Below, piece by piece: positions 34,301-46,300 of a stretch of 64,000 nucleotides of DNA. The DNA lies in NCBI GenBank assembly GCA_022036555.1, contig CM039129.1, positions 20,694,003 to 20,758,002 on the forward strand. The letters run 5' to 3'. The translations under genes were made by a program, and so were the position numbers. The stretch's first letter is position 1. Every line of letters starts with the position of its first letter. The notes under the pieces are model-generated. The model was not told where the DNA came from. It was given only the letters and a program-made list of their open reading frames with translations, and searched no databases. The stretch is from Microstegium vimineum. Lineage: Eukaryota > Streptophyta > Magnoliopsida > Poales > Poaceae.

Positions 34301-37300
34301 TACCACTAGTCATTACTTGCTACAACTATCAACTATTTGGCTGAAGTCAGCCACCTTGGCACTGCTGCCATTACTTAGCATTGTTGCCACGCCTCTTTAG
34401 TAGATAGAAAGGACAGCAGGGTTGACAAACTTGCCAACACCCTGCCGCACAAGTAGAGAGAGGGAGGGAGCAGAAGATTATGTCTAACACTGTATACATC
34501 AGTCAGAACATCAAATTGGATTTGTCCTGCTCTCTCTTCTCTGCGCCTCGGCTGGTTGGTAGTGAATTTGGCCCAACGCCTAAGGCCATCGATCTAGTCC
34601 AAGTGATACCTTTATCCCTACTGCATCACTGTTTTTTTTTTGGGGTGTTCTTTTTTGTTCAAGGTTTGAGATGGTTAGTCATCTCCCATCTTATCTAATC
34701 TAGTAACCTTATGTGTTACGTTACCTTTTACATGAGTTTCCCTATTGTTAGGTCACAATCATTAAGAGCAATTTGTAAATAGGAACGGTTTGTCATTTTT
34801 TGACAATGCCAGTAAACAAGAAACAACAAAGAAAAGTACCATTGATCCTGGCACTCACTGAATTCTGGAAGCATACTTAAGCCTTAGCAGATGCGAATCA
34901 AATAGGGAGCATTCAGTGTTCCTCAGGGCTTCCCTTGTAGATTTGTAATATTGGGCCCATGACCAAATAACCTCCCAGGTCGCCATTTGGTTAAAGCTCT
35001 ATGACAGTATTACCGTCGACGAGAGCCTACTTAAAGAAGCATATAGCGTTGCATCTTTACCTGTTTTTATTTACCTTTCCCCATGCCCAATCCTTTCTTC
35101 CTCCTTTGACTTAATTTGTCAAGCATGATGTAATATATAATTTAAACTTGTTAAAATCTCCAATTATGCAATCACATTATAGGTTGGTGACCAACACAGA
35201 GGGTATCTTTTAGAGCTGATGCTGACAAAGCTTCGATATGCTGCTGGCGAAGGGACTTCACAGTCATCTAGCGGAGAAATTTCAGGCTCTAGCAGTGGGA
35301 AAATGGCAAGTCATGGGTTACAGATAATTGGTATGAGTGCTACTATGCCCAACATCGCTGCGGTAGCTGATTGGCTTCAAGTAAGATATTTATTTCTCCT
35401 AATAATTTTATTTTATATACTTAATGAAGGGATGCTTTATGAGTGTGAGAAATAACATTACTAACCCACAGAAGTTCAACTTAGTATTGTAGTTCATTTA
35501 CCATATATTTGAAAAAAAGGAAAGTTAACCTTTATCATTGAGCTAAGATCTGAATAAGATGGTAATTAGTTCAGAGGCATCTGATAAATATGTGAGCAAT
35601 TGAACTTCCTAATCCCAATTATATTTTCTTTCATCAAAATTTTAAGGCATTTTTTGCTGTGTTTCTTCAAACCTGTAGCCTAACATAGATATCTTTGTCC
35701 ATGTTATCAGATCGTATGATCGAGGCCAGTCCTATGACCACCGATCAAACAACTAATCACTATTAGTCGTCGATCTGTGTTGATTTGTCAGTCTATTCAG
35801 CTAGTCGAACATTTAGTCATCCATGTGATGACCTGATCGACCATGCAGAGCTAGTATCCATTGCTACTCGTCTCCTTCGTGTCACCCCTCACGGGTAACA
35901 CGGGCAGAACCAGCCCCAGCGCCGCACCTTCCTCCTCCGTTTCCCTCGTTATCGTCAGAGTGCGCCACTAGAGTGCGGGGTGGGCCGGGTCGCAAAGAAG
36001 GCAACGACAGGGCGTTCCTCTTCTCGTGCTTGTTGGCTCTATCAAGCTCCTCTCCAGCATGGTGTTGCGAAGCTGCTTGTCTGGGTGGCCAGCCTCTGGA
36101 TCCTGGTTTTGCCAATCTCTAGGCCAGACCTGTGTACAGCTGCCCCTTCTCCCTCATGGCTCTTCTCTCGGTTTTGGTGGGTGGTGCCTAGATCCACCGC
36201 CACTGTTGCCAGATTAGGCGCTCCCAGGCAGGGAAGGGTGCATCTGCGGAGGGCGGCGGCCCTTGTGCTCCTGGCTTTGTCTTCGAGCATGGCTGGGTGC
36301 TTCTTGGCTTTGGCGCTCGCTCAACTTTGGCTTGATGGCAGCATGTGGCCCGTGTTAGGTTGTGGAGTGGGACGTGTGACGGCAAGGTGGCGCGGTTGCA
36401 CTACAAACCCTGTGTGGGGGCAGGCATGGCCACTGGGATGGGTGTCGAGTCTGCTCAGGCTTGTGTCTGTGTGGTTCGTCTCTGGGCGGTCTTCCTAGGG
36501 AACAATAGCCATGGCTGTGGGCATAGCATTTCACGTGCAACGGCTCTGAGTTAGCTCGAGAGCTGCGTGCGGTGGCAGATGACGAGCAACTTCACCATGG
36601 CTTCAGGAACAGCTGCATTGACTGCACATGGTTGTGTGAGGAGAGATGTGTTGACGAAAGCCTTGGCTAGCATTAGCTTGAGCAGCCGTTGACAACACCT
36701 TTGGGGTGCGCTTCCCTTACTTGGAGGCGTCGTCGAGGCGTCTCCCCTTACCAATGTTTTCCAGTCATCAAGTTTAACCTAGTCGCCATGGGACCGATCG
36801 CTCGATTAGTCGTCGATCAGCTTGATTAGTCGACCCTGGTCGTCCATATAGTTGTCCTATATATCAGGACATATGCCTACTATATATATATACCTATATA
36901 TACTTTGTATTATACTCCCTCCATCCCAAATTGTAAGTCATTCCAAGAATCTTGGAGAGTCAAAGTTTCTCAAGTTTGACCAAACTTATATAACAATATA
37001 ATAATATTTATGATGTCAGATAAGTATCATTAGATTCACTATCAATTATATTTTCATAGTATACCTATTTGATGTTATAATCTTTATAGTTTTGTCTATA
37101 ATTCTTGGTCAAACTTGAGATGCTTTGACTCTCCAAGATTCTTGGAATGACTTACAATTTGGGATGGAGGGAGTACACAATAAAGCAAGCATCAAGACTA
37201 CAAAAGTGTTTAGCTGGTGACTTTTTGTTATGGTCGGGCATACCTACCACAGGAAGCGTCGCCACGGTGGCTAGAGCACCGTGCGCCTAGGAGGGGTTTT

Positions 37301-40300
37301 AGGCCCATAAGTCTGGTTTGTTAGCATATGAGAGTTTATAGGAGATTTGGTTAATTAGAGTCCATCTAGGATAATTGGTTATTGAGTTGTAAACAGTCGG
37401 TCTATAAAGACCAAGCTTTGGGAATAAGAAAGGATTAGCCTGGGATTGAGATTTAATCTCCCCAAGGGCCCCCGGGCTTACCTTCTCTCTCTGCCGAGCA
37501 GCACGGCGCCCGCACGCCGCCGTTCTGTTCGTCCTCGGCTCGCCTCTTCCCCGCCGTACTTCCTCCGCAGTAAAGCGAGCCGTACCAACCTGGTATCAGA
37601 GATGTCCTCTGGTCCTGGAACTCCGGTGGTCACCGCTCCCTTGGCCTCCTCCGCTCCGTCCGCCTCCAGTCCAGCGCCGGCGGCCACCAGTCCTGCGCCG
37701 GCGGCCACCGCAACCACCACCGCCCTTGTGCCGTCCACACCACCAAGCTTCCACCCTCACCCACCCTCGCCCACCTCCACAGATGCAATCGCCGCTGCCC
37801 TCTACTCCATCCAGCAGCAGATGCACTTCCAATTCACCGCCATCAACGCGCGCCTCGCGTCCCTGGAGGGTCAATCCTCCTTGCCACCGCCCATGTCGCT
37901 GCCGTTCGGCATCCCTGGCTACGCGGCCTTCCACAGCTGATGGCCCCAACGGCCAGCGGCGCCCCCATCGCCAGCGCCACAGACGCGATCGTGTCGACGC
38001 AGCCTGCACCGCAGCCGCCCCTATTCCCGTCTGTGCCGCCGCCCACATCCGCCATAAACCCACGCCCAATTCCCATCACGCAAATCAGCTTTCCCCACTC
38101 CCCTTCCCCAATCCCATCGTTTTCCGCCATCATGCAAGCCCCCAATTACACCTATCCCAGAACCAGTCACCCACCACCCCCACCGCAGCCGGACAGCCAC
38201 ACCGCGCCGCGATTCCAGAAGCTCACGTTCCCGACCTATGACGGCGAGGGGGAACCACTGGAGTGGCTGAATAAATGCGACCAGTTCTTCCACGTGCAAC
38301 GCACTCCGGAGGACCAGCGTGTCTGGTATGCATCCTAGCACCTGACTGGGACAACACGACAGTGGTACGTCATCCACGAACGTGATGCCGGCGAGCCGTC
38401 ATGGGTGGAGTTCATGACCCTCTGCCATCAGTGGTTTGGACCGCCCATCAGCACCAATCACCTGGCCGATTTGGCGCGCCTGCCGTTCACCTCGACAGTC
38501 GAGGCATACCCGAAGGCGTTCCAGGCTCGCCTCGCGCACGCCGGCTCTCTGGCGCCCCTGCAACAGGCACAACTCTTCATGGGGGGGCTGCCCGAAGCCC
38601 TCCGCGTCGACGTGGAGCTCCACGACCCTACGGACCTACACCGCGCTGTACGGCTGGCCCGAGCGTACGAGCGCCGGCACGCCACCACGACGTTGGCGCT
38701 GCCCGCACCACCCTCGCGACCACCGCGTAGAGCACTCCCAGGACCACTGGGGGGCGCGCCTTTTTCCTGGAGGTGGCTGACTACACGGTGGACGAGCCGG
38801 ACGACGCCGACAATACTGCTGCCAACGCCGCGGCCACCCTCGCGACATATGACCAGGACGCCCCGTTGATCTCCCTATCAGCAATCACGGGGGTCCGCAC
38901 GGAAGACACGATGCAACTTCGCGTCCACCTTGGGGCGCACGAGTTCACGACACTGCTCGACAGTGGGAGCACCCACAACTTCGTCAGTACCGCAGCAGCG
39001 CGCCGCGCGGGTCTCCACACCGTGGACGTAGCGAGCGCCCATGTCGTCGTGGCGAACGGCGACCGCGTCGCGTGCCAGGGCCTCACCCGCGACATCGACC
39101 TCCGGATCGGCACGGAACGGTTCACGGTGGACGGCTTCTCCATCCCGCTGGAGTGCTACGACGTGGTCTTGGGGGTTGCCTGGTTGCACACCCTGGGCCC
39201 CGTCCTCTGGGACTTTGCAACACTCAGCATGGCATTCACACGACACGGCCGCCGGGTCGTGTGGCAGGGCGCGCCGAACCCCCTCTGACGGGCCGGCTGC
39301 ATACAGGCAGCATCTACCGCGACAAAGGCAGCGAGGCGGCGCTGCTGGACCGCCTGCTGGACACCTACGCGGACGTCTTCGCTACTCCGACCAGTCTACC
39401 GCCAGCCCGCCCATGTGATCACCGCATCCACCTGAAGCCGGCCATTGATCCGATAGCTGTCCGGCCTTACCGTTACCCTCAATTGCAAAAAGATGAACTC
39501 GAGAAGCAGTGCGACGACATGCTGCAGCAGGGGATCATTCGCCCCAGCACATCGCCGTTCTCAGCACCCGTCCTCCTCGTCAAGAAGCAGGACAACACAT
39601 GGCGGTTCTGTGTGGACTACCGGGCTCTCAATGCGGCCACCGTGAAGGACAAGTTCCCCATCCCGGTGGTCGAGGAGCTTCTCGACGAGCTCCACGGCGC
39701 GTCTCTATTCACCAAACTGGACCTGCGGTCGGGATATCATCAAGTGCGGGTCCACCCGGAGGACGTGGCCAAGACGGCGTTCCGCACCCACCATGGCCAC
39801 TTCAAGTTCTTGGTCATGCCGTTCGGCCTCTCCAACGCGCCGTCGACCTTTCAGGCACTAATGAACTTTGTGCTTAAGCCTTTCCTCCGCAGGGGTGTCT
39901 TGGTGTTCTTCGACGACATCCTCATCTACAGCGACTCGTGGACTGGGCACCTGCAACTGCTCCGGGCGGTCCTCAGCATCCTTCGCGAGCACAACCTCCA
40001 CATCAAGCGCTCCAAGTGCTCCTTCGCCGCGACCGCCGTCCAGTACTTGGGCCATGTCATCACGGCGGCCGGCGTGGCCATGGATGACTCCAAGGTGTCC
40101 GCCGTGCAGTCCTGGCCGCAACCTCGGTCGGTGTGGGGGCTACGCGGTTTCCTCGGCCTCGCGGGGTACTACCGCCGCTTCATCAACAACTACGGCTCCA
40201 TCGCGGCACCGCTAACACAACTGCTTCGCAAGGAGGCCTTTGCCTGGACAGAGGCCGCCGCGACGGCGTTCGCAGCTCTCAAGACGGCGCTGTCCGCAGT

Positions 40301-43300
40301 GCCCGTACTGCACCTGCCCGACTTCGCTGCAGAGTTCGTCGTCGATTGTGACGCGTCAGGCTCCGGATTCGGGGCAGTCCTACACCAGGGAGCCGGCCCC
40401 ATCGCGTTCTTCAGCCGACCGTTCGCCGCCTGACACCTCAAGGTCGCAGCGTACGAGCGCGAGTTGATCGGCCTCGCCCAAGCTGTCCGACATTGGCGCC
40501 CATATCTTTGGGGTCGCGCCTTTGTGGTGCGGACGGACCACTACGCCTTGAAGTTCATGCTTGATCAACGGCTGTCCACCATCCCGCAGCACCACTGGGT
40601 CAGCAAGTTGATGGGCTTCGACTTCCGGGTGGAGTATCGCCAGGGCCGCCTCAACGTCGTCGCCGACGCACTCTCGCGGCGCGACGGCGACACCCCGCTA
40701 CTGGCCCCGCTGGCGCTGACAGACCCGCAGGCCCTGCAGGTAGCCCGGCCGACCTTCCAGCTCTTCGACGAACTACGCCAGGAGATCAACGCTTAGCCTG
40801 AGCTGTGTGCGCGCCGCGACGCGGTGGCTGCAGGCAACCCGGAGGCGCTCGCGGCCGAGGACCAGGGCGCCGAGTGGCGTGTCCACGACGGCCTGCTGCT
40901 CCGCGACGGGCGCGTCTTCATTCTCGCGTCGTCGCCCGTCCTGGACGACGTCCTATAGCTGGCCCACACGGGTGGCCACGAAGGCATCCAGAAAACTCTG
41001 CAGCGGCTGCGCTCGGAGTTCTACGTCGCCCATGATCGGCAGGTCGTTCGGGATTTCGTCCGCTCGTGCGCGACATGCCAGCGCAACAAGACAGAGACAC
41101 TTCACCCGGCTGGACTTCTCCAGCCCCTGCCGGTACCGTCCCGCATTTGGGCGGACATCTCCATGGACTTCGTGGAAGCACTCCCTAAGGTACACGGCAA
41201 ATCCGTCCTCCTCACTGTGGTTGACAGGTTCTCCAAGTTCGCCCACTTCATCCCGTTGGGCCACCCGTACACGGCGTCGTCTGTGGCTCGAGCCTTCTTC
41301 GCGGAGGTGGTCCGCCTGCATGGCTTCCCGGAGTCCATCGTCAGTGATAGGGACCCGGTGTTCACGGGCCACGTCTGGCCGCGACCTCTTTCGCCACGCC
41401 GGTGTGAAGTTGCGAATGAGCACCGCGTTCCATCCGCAAACGGACGGACAATCGGAGGCGGTCAACAAGACCATCGCCATGTATCTTCGGTGTCTCACTG
41501 GCGATCGTCCACGCGACTGGCTGGAGTGGCTGCCGTGGGCCAAGTACTGCTACAACACGTCCTACCACTCGGCCCTACGTACGTCGCCCTTCACGGTGGT
41601 CTACGGGCGGGAACCCCCGGAGTTATTGCCGCACGCGCCGGGACGGGCGCGTACGCAGGCCGTCGACACCCTGCTCGCTGAGAGGGACGAGTTCCTGGCT
41701 GAGGTGCGCGCACGCCTTCTTCAAGCTCAGGAGTATGCTCGCCGCCACTACGACGCCAAGCATCGGGCACTGTCCTTCGCGGTGGGCGATTGGGTGTGGC
41801 TTCGTCTTCTCCACCGGCCAGCCCAATCCCTGGAACCGCTCAGCCGCAGCAAGCTGGGACCCAAGTACGCTGGGCCGTACAAGGTCCTCGAGCGCATCGG
41901 AGAGGTGGCCTATCGTCTACAGCTGCCGGAGGGGGCTCGCATACACGACGTGTTCCACGTGGTGGTTCTCAAGCCCCTACGCGGGCCAACGTCGGTGTCT
42001 ACAACAGCTCCGCCGACGCTGCCTCCTCTTCGCCACGGTCGTCCCCTACTTCAGCCTGAACGCGTGCTGCGCGCCAGCCTGCGCCGTGGCGTGTGGCATG
42101 TGCTGGTGCAATGGGCCGATACTCCCCCGGCGGACGCCACCTGGGAGCAAGCTGACGAGTTCCGCGAGGCGTACCCTTCATTTCAGCTCGAGGACGAGCT
42201 GTTCTCCGAGGGAGGGGGAGATGTTATGGTCGGGCAGACCTACCACAGGAAGCGTCGCCACGGTGGCTAGAGCACCGTGCGCCTAGGAGGAGTTTTAGGC
42301 CCATAAGTCTGGTTTGTTAGCATATGAGAGTTTATAGGAGATTTGGTTAATTAGAGTCCATCTAGGATAATTGGTTATTGAGTTGTAAACAGTCGGTCTA
42401 TAAAGACCAAGCTTTGGGAATAAGAAAAGATTAGCCTGGGATTGAGATTTAATCTCCCTAAGGGCCCCCGGGCTTACCTTCTCTCTGCCGAGCAGCACGG
42501 CGCCCGCACGCCGCCGTTCTGTTCGTCCTCGGCTCGCCTCTTCCCCGCCGTACTTCCTCCGCAGTAAAGCGAGCCGTACCACTTTTTTTATCGAACACGC
42601 AGGAGAGATGCGTATCTTTGTATTAAGAAGAAAAAAGGGCGAGAGCCCGTACAACACCAAAACACACACCATCCTCGCAAGCTTTTTAGCTTAAAGGATA
42701 AACACACGCGCTAAACAGGGGGGGGGGGGGGGAATCAGTTCCCAACCACAAAGGAACCTACTGAGCTTTTGCAAGAGTCCAGTGGCACTGCTCCTCACTC
42801 GCAAACAGCAAGGCTCCAGCCAAGCTAGGAGGATGATAAGCGAGTTAAGTCCCTTCTTGTGTGAACCATCCATTCTTGATTCTGTTTTGGCCCACCACTC
42901 ATCAAAGGAGAGGTCATCACACAAACCAGAATTCCTTTGCAAACACACATGAGACCAATAGATGATTAATAGTCTCCTCCTCTTGATCACAATGTGGGCA
43001 GCGGGTAGGATGTGGGAGCCCACGGCGAGCCAGTCTATCCGCTGTCCAACATTTGTTATGTGCCACCAACCACATAAAGAAACGGCATTTTCCCGGTGCC
43101 CAAGTTTTCCAAATGCGTTTCCAAGGTCCACACAGCCCAAGTTTAGCTGGTGACTTGTGGGAGTTGTTTTCTTCTCTTTTCCACACTGTCCAGAAGTCCA
43201 TATTTCTGTCCCAAACTCCATTCCTTTGCTGACTTGCTGTTGGAAGCATGGAATACCAAAGAAGACCATAATTAGCATAGCAACACTAATGTAGTCTTGA

Positions 43301-46300
43301 TCCTAAGTTCCTAACACAGCTCAACAGCAGCACTGCTGCAGTAGCGAATGACTAGCATTTACCCGATCATAGCAGCCACACAGCATATTACATAACCAAA
43401 CTAGTTCAATACAGATAAGCTGAAGTGTTCAACACAAAGTCACAAACATTGACATTCAATAGTCCAACAAAAGTACACAACTATCCATCTAATTAAGCAA
43501 ATCAACATTCAAATGGAAGCCTCCATGTCCACCTTCAGTTGCAGTTGGTGCAGATTCTTCATCCTCCTCCGTTGCTGTTGCTAAATCAGATTCTACATGC
43601 TGATCTTGGTCTTCATTGTCAACTTCATCAATATCAAGTCACTGTGTTCCTTGGACGCTTTCTGTTCCTAGCATAAGTACGATTCACAGGGGCAGCAACA
43701 ACAGCACGAGCAGCAGCAGCCCTAGGCAAGTTACGTCCCTCTAGACCCTCAGTTGCACCAATAGCGTCATCCACAAGAGCCCAAGTCATATCATTGCCAC
43801 CACCTTCCTGAACTGGTTCACAGTTTTCATTGACCCATTCATTTTTCCAATGAAATTCATCAAGCAAGAGTGGATTGCATCTCTTTCCTTTGGAAGCCAG
43901 CTCTCTATTTTTTTAAATCTGTTTTCCATCTTGTGGCTGTAGCTGACATATACCAACTTATTTAACCTTTGGTGCTCTAACCGGTTTCTCTTTTTTGTAT
44001 GGACCTACAAAAAAGAGACAATGCAAAATCACATACCAATATTGTCTCCTGCGTATTCGAGAAAAAAAACATACCAATATTGCTACCAAACTTAATTACT
44101 CAGCAGTAATACACTAGCACTTACACTAGAAAAATCACTCTAATTACGCTCGCATCCAGATGCGGCGCAACAAAGGCTAACAATCCTTTTTGCTAAACAT
44201 TGGAGCTCATATGTCAGACCACCATATGCACCCCACCAAAGAACTGTAATTTCCTTTCCAAACATAGAATTTCATTGTTAGTTCATTGCTGATTGCTTTC
44301 AGAAAAAGGGAAGAAAGTAGTTATAGTGTTATACAAAATTACAGATTAAAGAACTTACTAGGATTTTTTCTATCTCCGCCTCTTATTGCTCCTAGCTGTG
44401 AGAAGGATTCACCTTCAGCCCTCTCATAGTCTTCCGCACCTTCGTCCAGGGTGACCTCTCCGTCGACGACTACTGCCGGAAGATGAAGACCATGGCCGAC
44501 TCCCTCGGTGACCTCGGCTGGCCCGTGGAGGACCGGATCTTGGTCCTCAATGTCCTTCGCGGCCTCAGCGAGCGCTACACTCACCCCACTTCTTACAATC
44601 TTACCGGAGTCTTGCCGGTGCTCTTCAGTACCTCACCTTCACCAGGCCAGGCATCACTTATGTAGTTCAGCAGATGTCTTCACATGCATGATCCTCGCGA
44701 GGCACACCTCACCTCACTGCTCTCAAGCGGCTCCTCCGCTACCTCCGCGGCACCATCGACTACGGCCTTCTACTCCACCGGTCCTCCTCCGCCGAGCTCG
44801 TGGCCTACACTGACGCTGACTGGGCCGGGTGTCCAAACACTCGACGCTCCACTTCCGGCTACGCCGTCTTTCTAGGCGGCAACCTGGTGCCTTAGTCGTC
44901 CAAGCGCCAGCCGGTGGTCTCCCGCTCCAGTGCCGAGGCGGAGTACCGCGCTGTGGCTAACGGCGTGGCCGAGGCCTCTTGGCTCCGCCAGCTTCTTGCT
45001 GAGCTCCACAGTCCCCTCTCCTGGAGCACGCTTGTCTACTGCGACAATGTCAGTGCGGTCTACCTCTCCACCAACCCTGTTCAGCACCAGCGGACCAAGC
45101 ATGTGGAGATCGACCTCCACTTTGTTCGTGATCGGGTCGCTATCGGCGATGTTCGGGTCCTCCACCTCCCGACCACCTCACAGTTTGCGACGAACAGCGT
45201 GGCAAGTGTAGTGAATCGGATCAAATCCGCTACGGATATGTCGACTGGAAGTGGAGGCCGAGGTTAGATGGTCTTTGATACCACTGTAACGACCCGTGGC
45301 CGCCGGCGATCGCCGGAGGCGTGAGAGGTACAAGAGGAATCGCGGACGAAGGCACCGGGCGAGGAAAGCCCCTCTGCCTTGGCCGAGTTGTTTCTTACTT
45401 GTTCGATAAGTCCTCAGTTCGCTTACAGACACTTATGTGCCGGACTGGGAACATGGCCTCGGGCCCACGAGTCATACTCAAAAGTAAGCAACACTAACAG
45501 GTGTGTGCATTAAGATAAACAACGTTAACAGGTGCGTGTATTAAGATGCTGGTGCCGTCTTCAGTCAGTCAGTGACAATCTGCACCACATGTTCCTTACC
45601 AACCTTATCAATTTGCTTCTCCAACAAGTCAGCCAACATAGGTGCATTTGCTATCTCACTTGATGCATCAACAGACCCTAGAAAGAAAGTCCCCGCTGGA
45701 CTGTTATCAAGGAAATTGATGAGATGGCGATTGCTTGTGTCAGTCCACCCATCGGACATTAGGTGCAACCATATTCCTTCCAAGCGTCCTCATGCTTCTT
45801 CCTCAATTCTGATGTTCTGTTCACAGCTCTTTCAAGCAGCGGAGTCTTAATATCACGATATGATGGTGAGCGGCACCCAGGACCGTATTGTCCAGTTGCC
45901 TCAAGCAAAACTTCCCAACTTCTTGAATTAATGACATTCAATGGAATGCGATTCTCATAAAAGAAATCTGCAACATGATCATCAACAATTACTATGGCCT
46001 CCTTACTTTTCTTTGTGCAGTATTCAAGAGTAGGTTGACTTTGCTTGGATTTGTGGCTCTCTGCAACTACTTCTTGTGACTTGCAAAGCAAGGAATTCAC
46101 TGACCTGGACTGTTTTTGAGTTTCTGGTTTTCCTGCAGTCTGAGCAATCTGCCTCTTGGCTTGCTTAACTTTTGTTCCAGTCTTGTTCCTCTTCATCTTC
46201 ACCTCCTGCAGGCATCTCCACAAGAACAGTCCTTGAATTCCTTTTCAAGTAAGCAGCAATCTTCTTCCTAACTATTTCTGGTGGTTGAGGACATTTCACT

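Larger units (their letters stand above)
31442..35182 (+). other. TEB: TEB intron 7 with inserted copia element
   Basis: 3.7 kb. The copia-like element occupies 32,021-34,439. The flanks (31,442-32,020 and 34,440-35,182) are AT-rich intron with no gene. A phrase (AACTAAGAGCACTACAAATTC) is duplicated at about 31,911 and 31,967. Confidence 0.8.
37226..42581 (+). mobile_element. Ty3 chromovirus copy A, complete with LTRs and TSD
   Basis: 5' LTR 37,226-37,587, primer-binding site TGGTATCAGAGA at 37,591, gag-pol 37,602-42,270, polypurine tract GGGAGGGGGAGA just before the 3' LTR at 42,222-42,581. The 5-bp duplication CTTTT flanks it (37,221-37,225 and 42,582-42,586), inside the T-rich tail of a LINE. 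The LTRs differ at about four positions plus a 2-bp indel, implying a young insertion (roughly 0.4 My with the usual grass rate of 1.3e-8). A chromodomain at the pol C-terminus makes it a chromovirus. Confidence 0.9.

Noticed and set aside
35980..36498. 172-codon open frame in the hAT left arm
   Set aside because: No recognisable family, atypical composition, and it lies in a subterminal transposon arm.
42718..42732. Run of about 15 guanines as a regulatory quadruplex
   Set aside because: Single homopolymer in a dead LINE tail; nothing links it to a function.
42917..43249. LINE coding region extending to 43,249
   Set aside because: The 16-bp target duplication at 43,141 places the LINE end at 43,140; the continuing frame is probably accidental.
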